A DNA stretch of 64,000 bases from Campylobacter geochelonis (lineage in GTDB: Bacteria > Campylobacterota > Campylobacteria > Campylobacterales > Campylobacteraceae): positions 744,001 through 808,000 of the forward strand of contig NZ_CP053844.1 in assembly GCF_013201685.1 (NCBI RefSeq), in the 5' to 3' direction. Of the stretch, positions 57,035-64,000 are shown piece by piece. Position numbers and translations under genes: made by a program. A model generated the notes under the pieces. That model saw only the letters and a program-made list of their open reading frames with translations, did no database searches and was not told the origin of the DNA. Within the stretch, counting starts at the first letter, position 1; each line of letters begins with the position of its first letter.

Positions 57035-57548
57035 GTATTTTATATAAATTTTTTAATATAATTTAATTTAGTCACTTAGACTAAAGGTGTAAAGAGCTTT
57101 TATCTGGGCTAAATGTAAAAAATTTATAAATTTTTATAAGATACTCTCGATACTCGGCGCGAAATTTTAAAACTTATATTTTTTAAATACAAAATTTACA
57201 AAGTGAAATTTTAAATTGGTTTGTAAGATTTTTTTGGTGTTGAAATTTCAAAAACCTTTTTTACGTGCAAATTTAAAATATAGACAAATTTAGATAAAAA
57301 GTTTTTGCTTGGCGATTTAAAGGAAGTTTAATGGAATTTTATGTATTATTTTACAGAAAAGATTATGTAAATTTTCACGTATAATAGTATGAAATTTTAT
57401 AACTTTTAATGTTTGTTTTATGAATTATTCTGTATAATTAAAGAAGTTTTTTGGAGTAAATATACATTTTTACTTATAAAATAGGAAAATTTCGTGTATT
57501 TTAAACATTTTTATGTGTATTTCACAAATTTTCTTGTATAATATGTAC
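57035..57548. promoter_or_regulatory. Upstream region of the HTH gene with repeated promoter-like boxes
   Basis: No gene. From about 57343 the sequence repeats the word GTATAAT or GTATTTT preceded by a short TTTTC-type lead: GTATAAT at 57379-57385, 57431-57437 and 57536-57542, with GTATTTT near 57494 and GTATTTC near 57517. The last one is the likely -10 box of the HTH gene. The others may be extra promoters or operator copies. Confidence 0.45.
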
Positions 57549-57818
57549 ATGGTAGAAACAAGTGATATTTTTAACATTCTACACAATGCTGTAGAGTCCA
57601 AAAACATGGGTAAGAAAATTTCGCAAGCAAATATGGCTAAAAAACTTGGGGTTTCGATGAGAACATACCAAGATTGGAGACTAGGGACTAGCAAACCACA
57701 AGCCGCGCTAGCTGTCTTTCAAATGCTTTGCGAACTTGAAGAAGAAGATGCTACTTTTGTTTTGGGAAAAATTAAAAGATTAATGGAAAGGAGAGGTCAT
57801 GCAGAAACTAACGCTTAA
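57549..57818 (+). CDS. Cro/CI-type helix-turn-helix regulator, probably leaderless
   Basis: A small DNA-binding protein: SQANMAKKLGVSMRTYQDWRLGTSKP is a Cro/CI HTH, followed by a helical C-terminus (FQMLCELEEEDATFVLGKIKRLME). I start at the ATG 6 bases after a perfect TATAAT (57537-57542). Transcription would begin at or next to this ATG, giving a leaderless mRNA, as for lambda cI. No Shine-Dalgarno is visible for this or earlier starts at 57513 and 57543. The product is about 89 residues. The next small gene overlaps its end, which suggests an accessory or mobile origin (inference). Confidence 0.75.
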   Translation: MVETSDIFNILHNAVESKNMGKKISQANMAKKLGVSMRTYQDWRLGTSKPQAALAVFQMLCELEEEDATFVLGKIKRLMERRGHAETNA

Positions 57819-57954
57819 AGAAAAAATCGAGCTAGAAGAGATGTTTACTTCTATGAAAAGAGCCAAAAGAAGCGATAAGTATAAAAATTTCTACAAAACT
57901 CTTATAAAAAAACTCTTACCAGCTACCAAAAAAAGTTTACTTACAAAAAGTTAG
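57799..57954 (+). CDS. Small basic protein of unknown function, coupled to the HTH gene
   Basis: A 51-residue, Lys-rich helical protein (MQKLTLKEKIELEEMFTSMK..., ending KKSLLTKS). AAGGAGAGG lies just before the ATG and the frame overlaps the HTH gene by 20 bases, so translation is likely. The charge suggests nucleic acid or partner binding. The pair could be a toxin-antitoxin or phage-type control module, but nothing in the sequence proves this and I do not recognise the family. Confidence 0.6.
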   Translation: MQKLTLKEKIELEEMFTSMKRAKRSDKYKNFYKTLIKKLLPATKKSLLTKS

Positions 57955-58434
57955 TTGTAAAAATATTTTGCGACTAACTTTTAACTAAAATATAGTTAAA
58001 TCAAATTTAAAATAATCAAATTTTATTTAAAACATTAAAAATAGCCGATAATAAAATATATATTTATAACATTTATAAACTTAAAATCAAAAATTTATCT
58101 ACCAAATTTATATAAAATATCTTTGCTTAATACATAAAAACGATAAAAATTTACACGAAAATATGCGTTTTGTTTGTGAATTTGCTAATTTTAATAATAA
58201 AATCTATCATAAATATACAAAATTATTATTAAAATAGATAGTTTTAGACTGTTTTAGAGGCTAAAACTATCTTCGGTAAATCGTGCAAGCAGTATTTTGC
58301 TACTTAATAATTTTTACATTTATGGAGTATGAAATTTTAACTAGGGTGAAAAACGAGAATATTTTACATTAAATTTCCAAAGCGCTAAACCAACTATTTT
58401 TTCGTTATATAAGTTGCCACCTAAAAAATTTTAA
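57955..58434. other. Intergenic region with one perfect hairpin
   Basis: AT-rich DNA between the small basic gene and the tandem repeat. The only structure noticed is the 12-bp perfect stem at 58236-58272, listed separately. Confidence 0.5.
58236..58272. terminator. Perfect 12-bp hairpin downstream of the HTH/small-protein pair
   Basis: AGATAGTTTTAG pairs with CTAAAACTATCT around a 13-base loop. It is 280 bases after the small gene and has no T-run, so it may be a terminator or a structured RNA element. Confidence 0.5.
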
Positions 58435-58603
58435 AAGTCGCTCAAGTCGCTCAAGTCGCTCAAGTCGCTCAAGTCGCTCAAGTCGCTCAAGTCGCTCAAG
58501 TCGCTCAAGTCGCTCAAGTCGCTCAAGTCGCTCAAGTCGCTCAAGTCGCTCAAGTCGCTCAAGTCGCTCAAGTCGCTCAAGTCGCTCAAGTCGCTCAAGT
58601 CGC
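58435..58603. repeat. Tandem repeat of AAGTCGCTC, 18 full copies plus a partial
   Basis: Eighteen perfect 9-bp units run from 58435 to 58596, then AAGTCGC to 58603. It is intergenic. On the minus strand it would encode Leu-Glu-Arg repeats, but the only start is TTG without a ribosome binding site. A degenerate single copy with the same left flank (TTTTTAAAAGTCGTTCAAG) lies at 58731-58749. Confidence 0.97.
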
Positions 58604-58922
58604 AAAATCAACTTTTTATATAGGTTTCGATCTCAAAAATCATCAAAGCAATTTTTGATTTAAAATTTTGATATATAAGATTTCGTATAGTATATATTAG
58701 CGACTAAATGATTTATATATCGCTATTAAATTTTTAAAAGTCGTTCAAGTAAATTTCAAATCCAGTATTTTTAACTACGAAATTTAAAAATACTTAAAGT
58801 TAAATTTATCAAATTTAGCAACGAAAATATATTTTACGCTTTGAATTAAAAGTATTTTTACGGTTTAAAATATTTATTAAAATAGTGCAGATAAGTAAAT
58901 TTGTATGCATTTTTAAAATTTA
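58604..58922. other. Intergenic region after the 9-bp repeat
   Basis: AT-rich, no gene. It holds the degenerate repeat copy near 58731-58749. The YgbA-type gene ends at its right edge. Confidence 0.5.
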
Positions 58923-59276
58923 CTAAATTTGCGCCCCAAAAAATCTCTTTATCTTTATCAGTCCAAGCTTCATACCGCTTGTTCGCATGATTTTTGCCAT
59001 CTGTTTCCATTGCGCTTTTTCATAACATGGGTTAGGGCAGTTTCTACACTTTGGTTTTATCTCGTGCGGGCAGTTTTGCAAGCGCTGGTTTGCGTATAAC
59101 AGTAGACTTTCGCACTCATCACAAAGCGAGTAGGGCATAGAAGTTAAATTTTTCCCATTATAAAAAAGCTTTAAAATTCCATCTTTTTTATCTTTGTTTT
59201 TGTGTTTATCATCGCAGTAAAGTTGGATAAACTTTACCACGGTTTGATTTTGTTCTATGAATTTTTCATCTGTCAT
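58923..59276 (-). CDS. YgbA-type nitrous oxide-stimulated promoter family protein
   Basis: A 117-residue cytosolic protein of the 'nitrous oxide-stimulated promoter' family, to which E. coli YgbA belongs; that gene is induced by nitrosative stress. The segment VVKFIQLYCDDKHK near residue 14 and the cysteine pattern LCDECESLLLYANQRLQNCP followed by KPKCRNCPNPCY near 52-85 are the family hallmarks, probably binding a metal or Fe-S centre. The C-terminal helix (MRTSGMKLGL) is also typical. Function is not well established. Confidence 0.85.
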   Translation of the reverse strand: MTDEKFIEQNQTVVKFIQLYCDDKHKNKDKKDGILKLFYNGKNLTSMPYSLCDECESLLLYANQRLQNCPHEIKPKCRNCPNPCYEKAQWKQMAKIMRTSGMKLGLIKIKRFFGAQI

Positions 59277-59330
59277 TTTTAGCCTTTTTGCAAATTTAGC
59301 TAAAATTGTAAAAAAATAGTTTGATTTTGC

Positions 59331-59813
59331 TCAATTATAGTTGCAAAATTCTTCCAAATTTGCACCATCTAAACGGTAAGTCGTCCACTCGTTCATCGCT
59401 TTTGCATCAAGACTTAAGTAAAAATCAATACTTGGTTGATTCCAGTCTAGGCATGACCACTCGACTCTACCGCACTTTCGCTCAATTGCTAAATTTGCTA
59501 TAAATTTCAAAAGCGCCTTGCCATAGCCTTTTCCACGATACTCTTCAAGCACAAAAAGATCTTCTAACCAGATTCCAGCGCGTCCTAAAAATGTGGAAAA
59601 GTTGTGAAAAAATAGGGCAAATCCAACGGCTTGCTCGCCATCATATGCAAGTATGACTTCGGCTTTTTCTTTCTCAAAAATCCACTCTTCTAAAAGCGCT
59701 CTAGTAGCGACAACTTCGCTTTCTAAATTCTCATATTTTGCTAGGTGTTTTATAAAATTTAGTATCGTTTCCGTATCGTTTTTTTGAGCAAATCTTATAT
59801 TAAAATTTTTCAT
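59331..59813 (-). CDS. GNAT family N-acetyltransferase
   Basis: A 160-residue acetyltransferase. The acetyl-CoA loop is EYRGKGYGKALLKFIANLA near residue 93 (R/QxxGxG/A). WLEDLFVLEEYRGKG and VEWSCLDWNQPSIDFY resemble the diamine/polyamine acetyltransferase (SSAT) branch, in which the VLDWN motif is conserved. The substrate is therefore perhaps a polyamine or another amine. It is the last gene of the leftward run, 81 bases after kdsB. Confidence 0.85.
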   Translation of the reverse strand: MKNFNIRFAQKNDTETILNFIKHLAKYENLESEVVATRALLEEWIFEKEKAEVILAYDGEQAVGFALFFHNFSTFLGRAGIWLEDLFVLEEYRGKGYGKALLKFIANLAIERKCGRVEWSCLDWNQPSIDFYLSLDAKAMNEWTTYRLDGANLEEFCNYN

Positions 59814-59894
59814 TTTCTTCCTTTTGTCTAGTTTAAAGCAGATTTTACAAAGCCTAATTAAAGCAATCTACTTTAGTAAATAACCCAAAATAGG

Positions 59895-60623
59895 CTAAAA
59901 TTTACTTCTATCTTTGAATAAATTTAGTGCTTTTTCTAAATCAGCAGCAGTATCTATGCCTACACTTTTGGTTTTTATCTTCATCATGGCGATTTTTTTG
60001 CCATTTGTTAGAGCTCTAAGTTGCTCTAACTTTTCTATGTTTTCAAGATATGATGTTTGATATGAGCAAAACTCACGCAAAGTCTTCACGCTATAAGCAT
60101 AAATTCCTATATGACCTCTAAAAGTTTCGCATTTTTCCCTTGGATATGGGATAAGAGAGCGTGAAAAGTAAAGGGCGTTTGAACACTCATCAAGCACGAC
60201 TTTTACTAAATTTGGATTTTGTGCGCTATCTTTATCGACTAGCTTAAAACAGCTTGCCATAAAAGCGCCATTTTTAAGTATAGCTTTGGTTGCAAACTCT
60301 TTAAATTTAGCCAAATTTTCGCACTCAAAAAACGGCTCATCAGCTTGTAAATTTATAATAATCTCATCATCTTTTAAGCCGTGATTTTGCACCGCTTCGT
60401 TGATTCTATCGGTTCCACTTTGATGGTTTTGATTTGTCATAACCGCCTTAAAACCGTATTCTTTAGCTATTTTAAAAGTTTTTTCATCATCGACTGCGAT
60501 TAAGACATCATCGACTTTTGCTGCATTTTCGGCACTTGCTATAAACATAGGAAGACCGAAAATATCACATAAAATTTTGTTTGGAAATCTAGTTGAGCCT
60601 AGACGAGCTGGAATTACAATCAT
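59895..60623 (-). CDS. kdsB: 3-deoxy-manno-octulosonate cytidylyltransferase
   Basis: Activates Kdo as CMP-Kdo for lipopolysaccharide inner core. The N-terminal MIVIPARLGSTRFPNKIL is the nucleotide-binding signature, followed by VLIAVDDEKTF, HQSGTDRINEAV and IINLQADEPFF. The 242-residue length is normal. It overlaps thrC by 4 bases. The lpxK-thrC-kdsB association is common in Campylobacter, and both lpxK and kdsB serve LPS/LOS synthesis. Confidence 0.96.
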   Translation of the reverse strand: MIVIPARLGSTRFPNKILCDIFGLPMFIASAENAAKVDDVLIAVDDEKTFKIAKEYGFKAVMTNQNHQSGTDRINEAVQNHGLKDDEIIINLQADEPFFECENLAKFKEFATKAILKNGAFMASCFKLVDKDSAQNPNLVKVVLDECSNALYFSRSLIPYPREKCETFRGHIGIYAYSVKTLREFCSYQTSYLENIEKLEQLRALTNGKKIAMMKIKTKSVGIDTAADLEKALNLFKDRSKF

Positions 60624-62053
60624 TTTTTAATCCATTCTATTATAGTTTCTTTGATTTTATCTTGTCCAACTACGCTTGTATGCACAGCTTTAGCATCAAA
60701 TAAAGATAAAATTTCATCTGGTATGGTTTCGTTAAATTCGTTTGCAAGGGCTAGCATTTGAGCTTTTTCATCATAAATTTTTTCATTTTTTATAGCTTTT
60801 ATCATCGATGGAGTAAATTTAACCCAATGTGCTGTCGATGTTATCATAGTTGGTTTTTTAGTATTTGCAAATTTAAAGCAAGTTGCGGTGTGCGGGTCGA
60901 TTAGCTTGCCATTTTTAGCTAGTTTTTTTATAAATTTAGCGCACTCTTCATCGGTGCAGTATTTTGCCTTAAAGCCTCTGATTTTGCTGATTTCATAGCA
61001 TTTTGCTCTGCTTAAATCAAGCATTAGTTCTCTTGTCTTAACATCGCCAAATTTATCAAACAGCAGTCGCTCGACATTTGAGCTAACTAAAATATCCATC
61101 GCAGGGCTCATAGTCTTTACTAAGCTTTTGTCATTTATATCATAAACGCCATAGTTAAAGAGTTCGGTTAGGACGTTGTTTTGGTTTGAAGCGATTTTAA
61201 TTGAGCCGATTTTTGCGCCCATTTTTTTAGCATAGTACGCGCCCAATGCATTGCCAAAATTCCCACTAGGAACGATGATATCGAATTTCTCATCATCTTT
61301 TAACGCGCCTTTTTTAAGTAGCCAGATGTAAGCGTAGAAGTGATAGATGATTTGGAAAAGGATTCTACCAAAATTTACTGAGTTTGCAGCACTTAGACTT
61401 AGCTCATTTTTTGCCAACTCATCTTTAAACTCTTTATCGCTTAAAAGCGATTTTAGCGCGCGTTGAGCATCATCAAAGTTGCCTTTGATACCGATGACTT
61501 TTAGGTTGCTTGCTTTTGCATTTACCATTTGAAGGCGTTGAACTTCGCTTGTGCCATCATCTGGATAAAGACAGACCACCTTTACATTTTCGCTTCCACT
61601 AAAGGCTTCTAAAGTCGCAGGACCAGTATCGCCACTAGTAGCGCACATTATAAGATATTTTTTGCCATCTTTTTTGGCTAATCCGTCTATTATGCTACCA
61701 AAAGGTTGAAGCGCCATATCTTTAAAAGCTCTTGTTGGACCATGATATAGCTCGTTGATATATAGGTGTTTATCTAATTTTTCTATATGAAGTGGGCATT
61801 TTTTATCATCAAATTTAGCATATGTTTTTAAAGCATTTTTAAAAATATCATCTTTAACATCAAAATCAAAACTCCTAATCACCTCCATAGCAACTTCTTC
61901 ATAACTAAAATCTTTTGCTTTGTGGAAGAAATTTTTGTCAAATTTAGGTAGTTTTAATGGTGCAAAAAGTCCGCCAAAATTTGCACTTGGGTTTAGAAGC
62001 GCCTCGCTTAGCGTTACTTTTTGGCTTTTATCTCTGGTTCCTACTAGTTTCAT
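60620..62053 (-). CDS. thrC: Threonine synthase
   Basis: A PLP enzyme that converts O-phosphohomoserine to threonine. The PLP lysine lies in YHGPTRAFKDMALQPFGS near residue 110, the phosphate and cofactor loop is MCATSGDTGPATLEAFSG near 140, and IIVPSGNFGNALGAYYAKKMG near 263 is the typical later motif. At 477 residues it is the long (class 2) form. It overlaps cutA and kdsB by 4 bases each, so the run is translationally coupled. Confidence 0.96.
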   Translation of the reverse strand: MKLVGTRDKSQKVTLSEALLNPSANFGGLFAPLKLPKFDKNFFHKAKDFSYEEVAMEVIRSFDFDVKDDIFKNALKTYAKFDDKKCPLHIEKLDKHLYINELYHGPTRAFKDMALQPFGSIIDGLAKKDGKKYLIMCATSGDTGPATLEAFSGSENVKVVCLYPDDGTSEVQRLQMVNAKASNLKVIGIKGNFDDAQRALKSLLSDKEFKDELAKNELSLSAANSVNFGRILFQIIYHFYAYIWLLKKGALKDDEKFDIIVPSGNFGNALGAYYAKKMGAKIGSIKIASNQNNVLTELFNYGVYDINDKSLVKTMSPAMDILVSSNVERLLFDKFGDVKTRELMLDLSRAKCYEISKIRGFKAKYCTDEECAKFIKKLAKNGKLIDPHTATCFKFANTKKPTMITSTAHWVKFTPSMIKAIKNEKIYDEKAQMLALANEFNETIPDEILSLFDAKAVHTSVVGQDKIKETIIEWIKK

Positions 62054-62367
62054 TTTTTATCCTTGTTTATGCTATTTTGTATCCATTTTTTATATTTTTT
62101 ATTTATTTTATCAAATTTAAGCGAAAAAATCTCTGGCGTATCGTATGGGTGAAGCTTTAAAATCTCATTTTCAATGGCTTTGAAATTTTTCTTAGTTGAT
62201 TTTATCATAAGTTGATACTCTTTGCTTTTGCAAATTTTGCTATCCCACAAGTAGATACTATCTACGTTTTTTATGATATTTACGCAAGCGGCTAGGCTTT
62301 TTTCTACTAATGACTTTGCTATAAATTTAGCTATTTTTTTATCATCGACTATGCAAAAAACTACCAT
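62050..62367 (-). CDS. cutA: CutA divalent-cation tolerance protein
   Basis: A small trimeric ferredoxin-like protein linked to copper tolerance; its exact role is debated. The 105-residue sequence has the family segments SLAACVNIIKNVDSIYLWD near residue 27, EYQLMIKSTKKNFKAIENEI near 50 and LHPYDTPEIFSL near 71. It overlaps argB by 1 base and thrC by 4. Confidence 0.93.
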   Translation of the reverse strand: MVVFCIVDDKKIAKFIAKSLVEKSLAACVNIIKNVDSIYLWDSKICKSKEYQLMIKSTKKNFKAIENEILKLHPYDTPEIFSLKFDKINKKYKKWIQNSINKDKK

Positions 62368-63209
62368 TATCTTACCATGCTTCCGATACCATCATCTGTG
62401 AAAAGCTCAAGCAAGATAGAGTGAGGGATTTTACCGTTGATGATATGCGTGTTTTTTACGCCATTTTCTATGCACTCTAAACAGGCATCAAGTTTTGGAA
62501 TCATACCGCCACTTATCGTGCCATCGGCTTTTAGCTCATCTATAAGTTTTTTATCAAGCTTGCTTATTAAATTTCCATCTTTATCTAAAACGCCATCAAT
62601 GTCTGTTAAGAAGATTATTTTATCTGCTTTTAACGCTGTTGCTACGCTACTTGCGCACAAATCTGCGTTGATGTTGTAGCTTTGCGAGTTTTCATCGCTT
62701 GCAATCGGTGCGATAACTGGCACATAACCGCTTTCTAAAATGTCATAGATAAGTTTTGTATTTACTTGCGTTATCTCGCCAACAAAGCCGTATTTGCCAT
62801 CTTGTAAACTTTTAGCCTTTAGTAAATCCCCATCTTTGCCACTTATGCCAACAGCTGGAGCGCCATTTTGGTTTAAAAGTCCGCTTATCTCTTTGTTAAC
62901 AAGCCCGCATAAAACCATCTCCACGACCTCTATCATCTCTTTTGTGGTGACTCTAAGTCCATCGATAAACTCACTTTGCATATTGAGGTTTTGTAGGGTT
63001 TGGTTGATTTTTTTGCCACCACCATGCACGACGATAACTTTTATACCAACCATATGTAAAAGCACGATATCACGAGCAAAATCACTTTTTAGCGACTCTT
63101 GTGTTTGTGCCGCGCCACCGTATTTGATAACAAAAACTTTATCTCTAAATTTACGTATATATGGAAGTGCTGAAAGGATTATTTCAGCGGTTCTTGACTT
63201 TTTTTGCAT
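62367..63209 (-). CDS. argB: Acetylglutamate kinase
   Basis: Second step of arginine synthesis, phosphorylating N-acetylglutamate. The N-terminal KVFVIKYGGAAQT and VIVVHGGGKKINQ glycine loops mark the amino-acid-kinase fold. IIFLTDIDGVLDKDGNLI near 195 and GGMIPKLDACLECIENG near 238 complete it. The product has 280 residues. The N-terminal helix preceding the fold suggests the hexameric, arginine-sensitive type (inference). The upstream YdhR-family gene ends only 1 base away. Confidence 0.96.
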   Translation of the reverse strand: MQKKSRTAEIILSALPYIRKFRDKVFVIKYGGAAQTQESLKSDFARDIVLLHMVGIKVIVVHGGGKKINQTLQNLNMQSEFIDGLRVTTKEMIEVVEMVLCGLVNKEISGLLNQNGAPAVGISGKDGDLLKAKSLQDGKYGFVGEITQVNTKLIYDILESGYVPVIAPIASDENSQSYNINADLCASSVATALKADKIIFLTDIDGVLDKDGNLISKLDKKLIDELKADGTISGGMIPKLDACLECIENGVKNTHIINGKIPHSILLELFTDDGIGSMVR

Positions 63210-63210
63210 A

Positions 63211-63519
63211 TTAACTCTTTGGAGGGAAATTTGTTATGGCGCTGAGTTTTTCGTTTGTTTCAAAAATTTCATATCTAAAATTTGAAGCAAGACCTGATTT
63301 TTCTAGTCTGCTTAAATGCATTTTTATATATTTTTGTGCATCATCTTTGCTCTCAAAAGCATAAATTCCGCCGCTGGTGTTTTTTTCTTTATTTTGCGTC
63401 CAAATTTTCCACATAAAGCCTGGTTCACAAGCTATTGATTTTGCTAAATTTTCACACTCTTTAAACATATCTTCATCGTATCCGCCCTTGTAGTCAAAAT
63501 CAACTTGTAAAATAACCAT
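63211..63519 (-). CDS. YdhR-family putative mono-oxygenase
   Basis: A 102-residue protein of the YdhR family, dimeric alpha-beta barrel proteins annotated as putative monooxygenases. Segments MVILQVDFDYKG, AKSIACEPGFMWKIWTQNKEKNTSGGIYAFES and AQKYIKMHLSRLEKSG match the family. No cofactor is seen. The reaction is unknown. It lies between lpxK and argB. Confidence 0.85.
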   Translation of the reverse strand: MVILQVDFDYKGGYDEDMFKECENLAKSIACEPGFMWKIWTQNKEKNTSGGIYAFESKDDAQKYIKMHLSRLEKSGLASNFRYEIFETNEKLSAITNFPPKS

Positions 63520-63560
63520 ATAAAAAGTCCTTTTATAAAATTTGACTATTTTATCATTTT

Positions 63561-64000
63561 TTACTTTATAAAGCTTGAAATTTTCTTTTCAAACTCGCTG
63601 CTTAGCTCTAGTTCTAAATTTATAAGAGATAATGGCAGGTTAAAATCTTTGATTTTTACGTAGTCTTTTGCTGTAACTAGTAAAGAAGTTGCGTTATAGC
63701 GCTTTAAAATCTCTTCTAGCTCATCTTTTTTAAACTCATAATGATCTGGAAAAAACTCTTTTCCAACACAGCTTGAAAAGTGCTCTTTAAGGCGGTTTGG
63801 CTTAGCTATGGCAGTTGTTAAGACCATTCTTTTGGTTGGATTTTTTATAGTGCTTGTTTTTTTTATATCGCTTTGTTTTGGGATAAAATCACCAAATTTA
63901 TAAAAACTTAACGGATATCTATAAGCTCCACTTGGCAGGGTTAAATTTATCGCTGGTTTGGGTTTTGGTACTAACAAAATATTAAATTTTTTAATATTAA
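63561..64000 (-). CDS. lpxK: Tetraacyldisaccharide 4'-kinase LpxK, C-terminal part
   Basis: LpxK adds the 4' phosphate of lipid A. Only the last 146 or so residues are in the window; the frame is open to the right edge, so the TTG at 63975-63977 is internal, not a start. The visible part begins ...NIKKFNILLVPKPKPAIN and continues PSGAYRYPLSFYKFGDF, MVLTTAIAKPNRLKEHF, FFPDHYEFKKDELEEIL and LLVTAKDYVKI, the standard LpxK C-terminal motifs (AGIAxPxxF, DHxxF, TxKDxVK). It heads the leftward run visible here. Confidence 0.9.
   Translation of the reverse strand, partial: NIKKFNILLVPKPKPAINLTLPSGAYRYPLSFYKFGDFIPKQSDIKKTSTIKNPTKRMVLTTAIAKPNRLKEHFSSCVGKEFFPDHYEFKKDELEEILKRYNATSLLVTAKDYVKIKDFNLPLSLINLELELSSEFEKKISSFIK

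Noticed and set aside
57549-57954. Firm call as a toxin-antitoxin pair
   Set aside because: Size and overlap are compatible, but neither protein shows a recognisable toxin fold; left as a hypothesis.
58435-58603. CRISPR or origin-type iterons
   Set aside because: Nine-base units without spacers are a simple tandem repeat. No DnaA boxes, replication gene or partition gene lies nearby.
58405-58611. Minus-strand open frame encoding Leu-Glu-Arg repeats
   Set aside because: It exists only because the 9-bp repeat is a multiple of three. The start is TTG, there is no Shine-Dalgarno, and the unique ends are very short.

Overview
The window is AT-rich chromosomal DNA of a Campylobacter, most like the C. 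fetus / hyointestinalis / lanienae group. This rests on epsilonproteobacterial gene sets and orders: nudH-lysC-hobA-holB-folP-ligA-tlyA, rpsF-ssb-rpsR, hrcA-grpE-dnaK, lpxK-argB-cutA-thrC-kdsB, dba-dsbI, and catalase followed by an ankyrin-repeat partner. Other supporting signs are a 642-residue RNase R, frequent TTG starts overlapping the upstream stop codon, and AAATTT-rich intergenic DNA. No prophage, insertion sequence, rRNA operon or CRISPR array was seen. The species is inference.

Layout. 1-4243: the 3' part of a very large, unrecognised cysteine-containing gene, open at the window edge and broken near its end by a one-base frameshift. 4734-8025 (leftward): ruvX, dprA, a divergent polysaccharide deacetylase gene and ilvC. 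8126-12396 (rightward): rnr-holA, then rpsF-ssb-rpsR. 13299-16650 (leftward): hemW, tatB, tatC, queA. 16947-18272: a DyP peroxidase gene whose end runs into a modular hairpin repeat array. 18810-27417 (rightward): a long, tightly coupled run nudH-lysC-hobA-holB-folP-ligA-tlyA-lipocalin-ribF-cmoA. 27510-29609: rpsO, an Rrf2 regulator, a DHH phosphoesterase and a small protein. 30843-32839: katA and its ankyrin partner. 33337-37640: a TDT-type carrier divergent from an ECF nickel/cobalt importer (nikKMLQO order). 37894-41406: a DASS anion carrier and the dba-dsbI disulfide operon. 41532-46154 (leftward): a lyase, DASS carrier, WYL regulator and CPBP protease run that looks like a dedicated uptake-and-cleavage module. 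46340-49041: msrP and msrQ, separated by an unusual 1.25-kb AT-rich gap. 49906-56969: tRNA-Gln(CUG), dsbD, ppk2 and the hrcA-grpE-dnaK heat-shock operon with a CIRCE element and a clear sigma-70 promoter. 57340-58922: a probable leaderless HTH repressor gene with repeated promoter-like boxes, a 51-residue basic protein, a perfect hairpin and an 18.8-copy 9-bp tandem repeat. 58923-64000 (leftward): a YgbA-type gene, a GNAT gene, kdsB, thrC, cutA, argB, a YdhR-family gene and the 3' part of lpxK.

How they fit together. Much of the window concerns envelope redox and metal-dependent stress physiology: Tat export (TatBC) of MsrP, methionine-sulfoxide repair (MsrPQ), disulfide exchange (DsbI/Dba, DsbD), heme enzymes (KatA, DyP, HemW) and nickel uptake. 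The rest is core replication, repair, translation and amino-acid synthesis. The strongest candidates for something undescribed are the HTH / small-protein / repeat locus at 57.3-58.8 kb, the lyase-DASS-WYL-CPBP module at 41.5-46.2 kb, and the modular repeat array behind the DyP gene.
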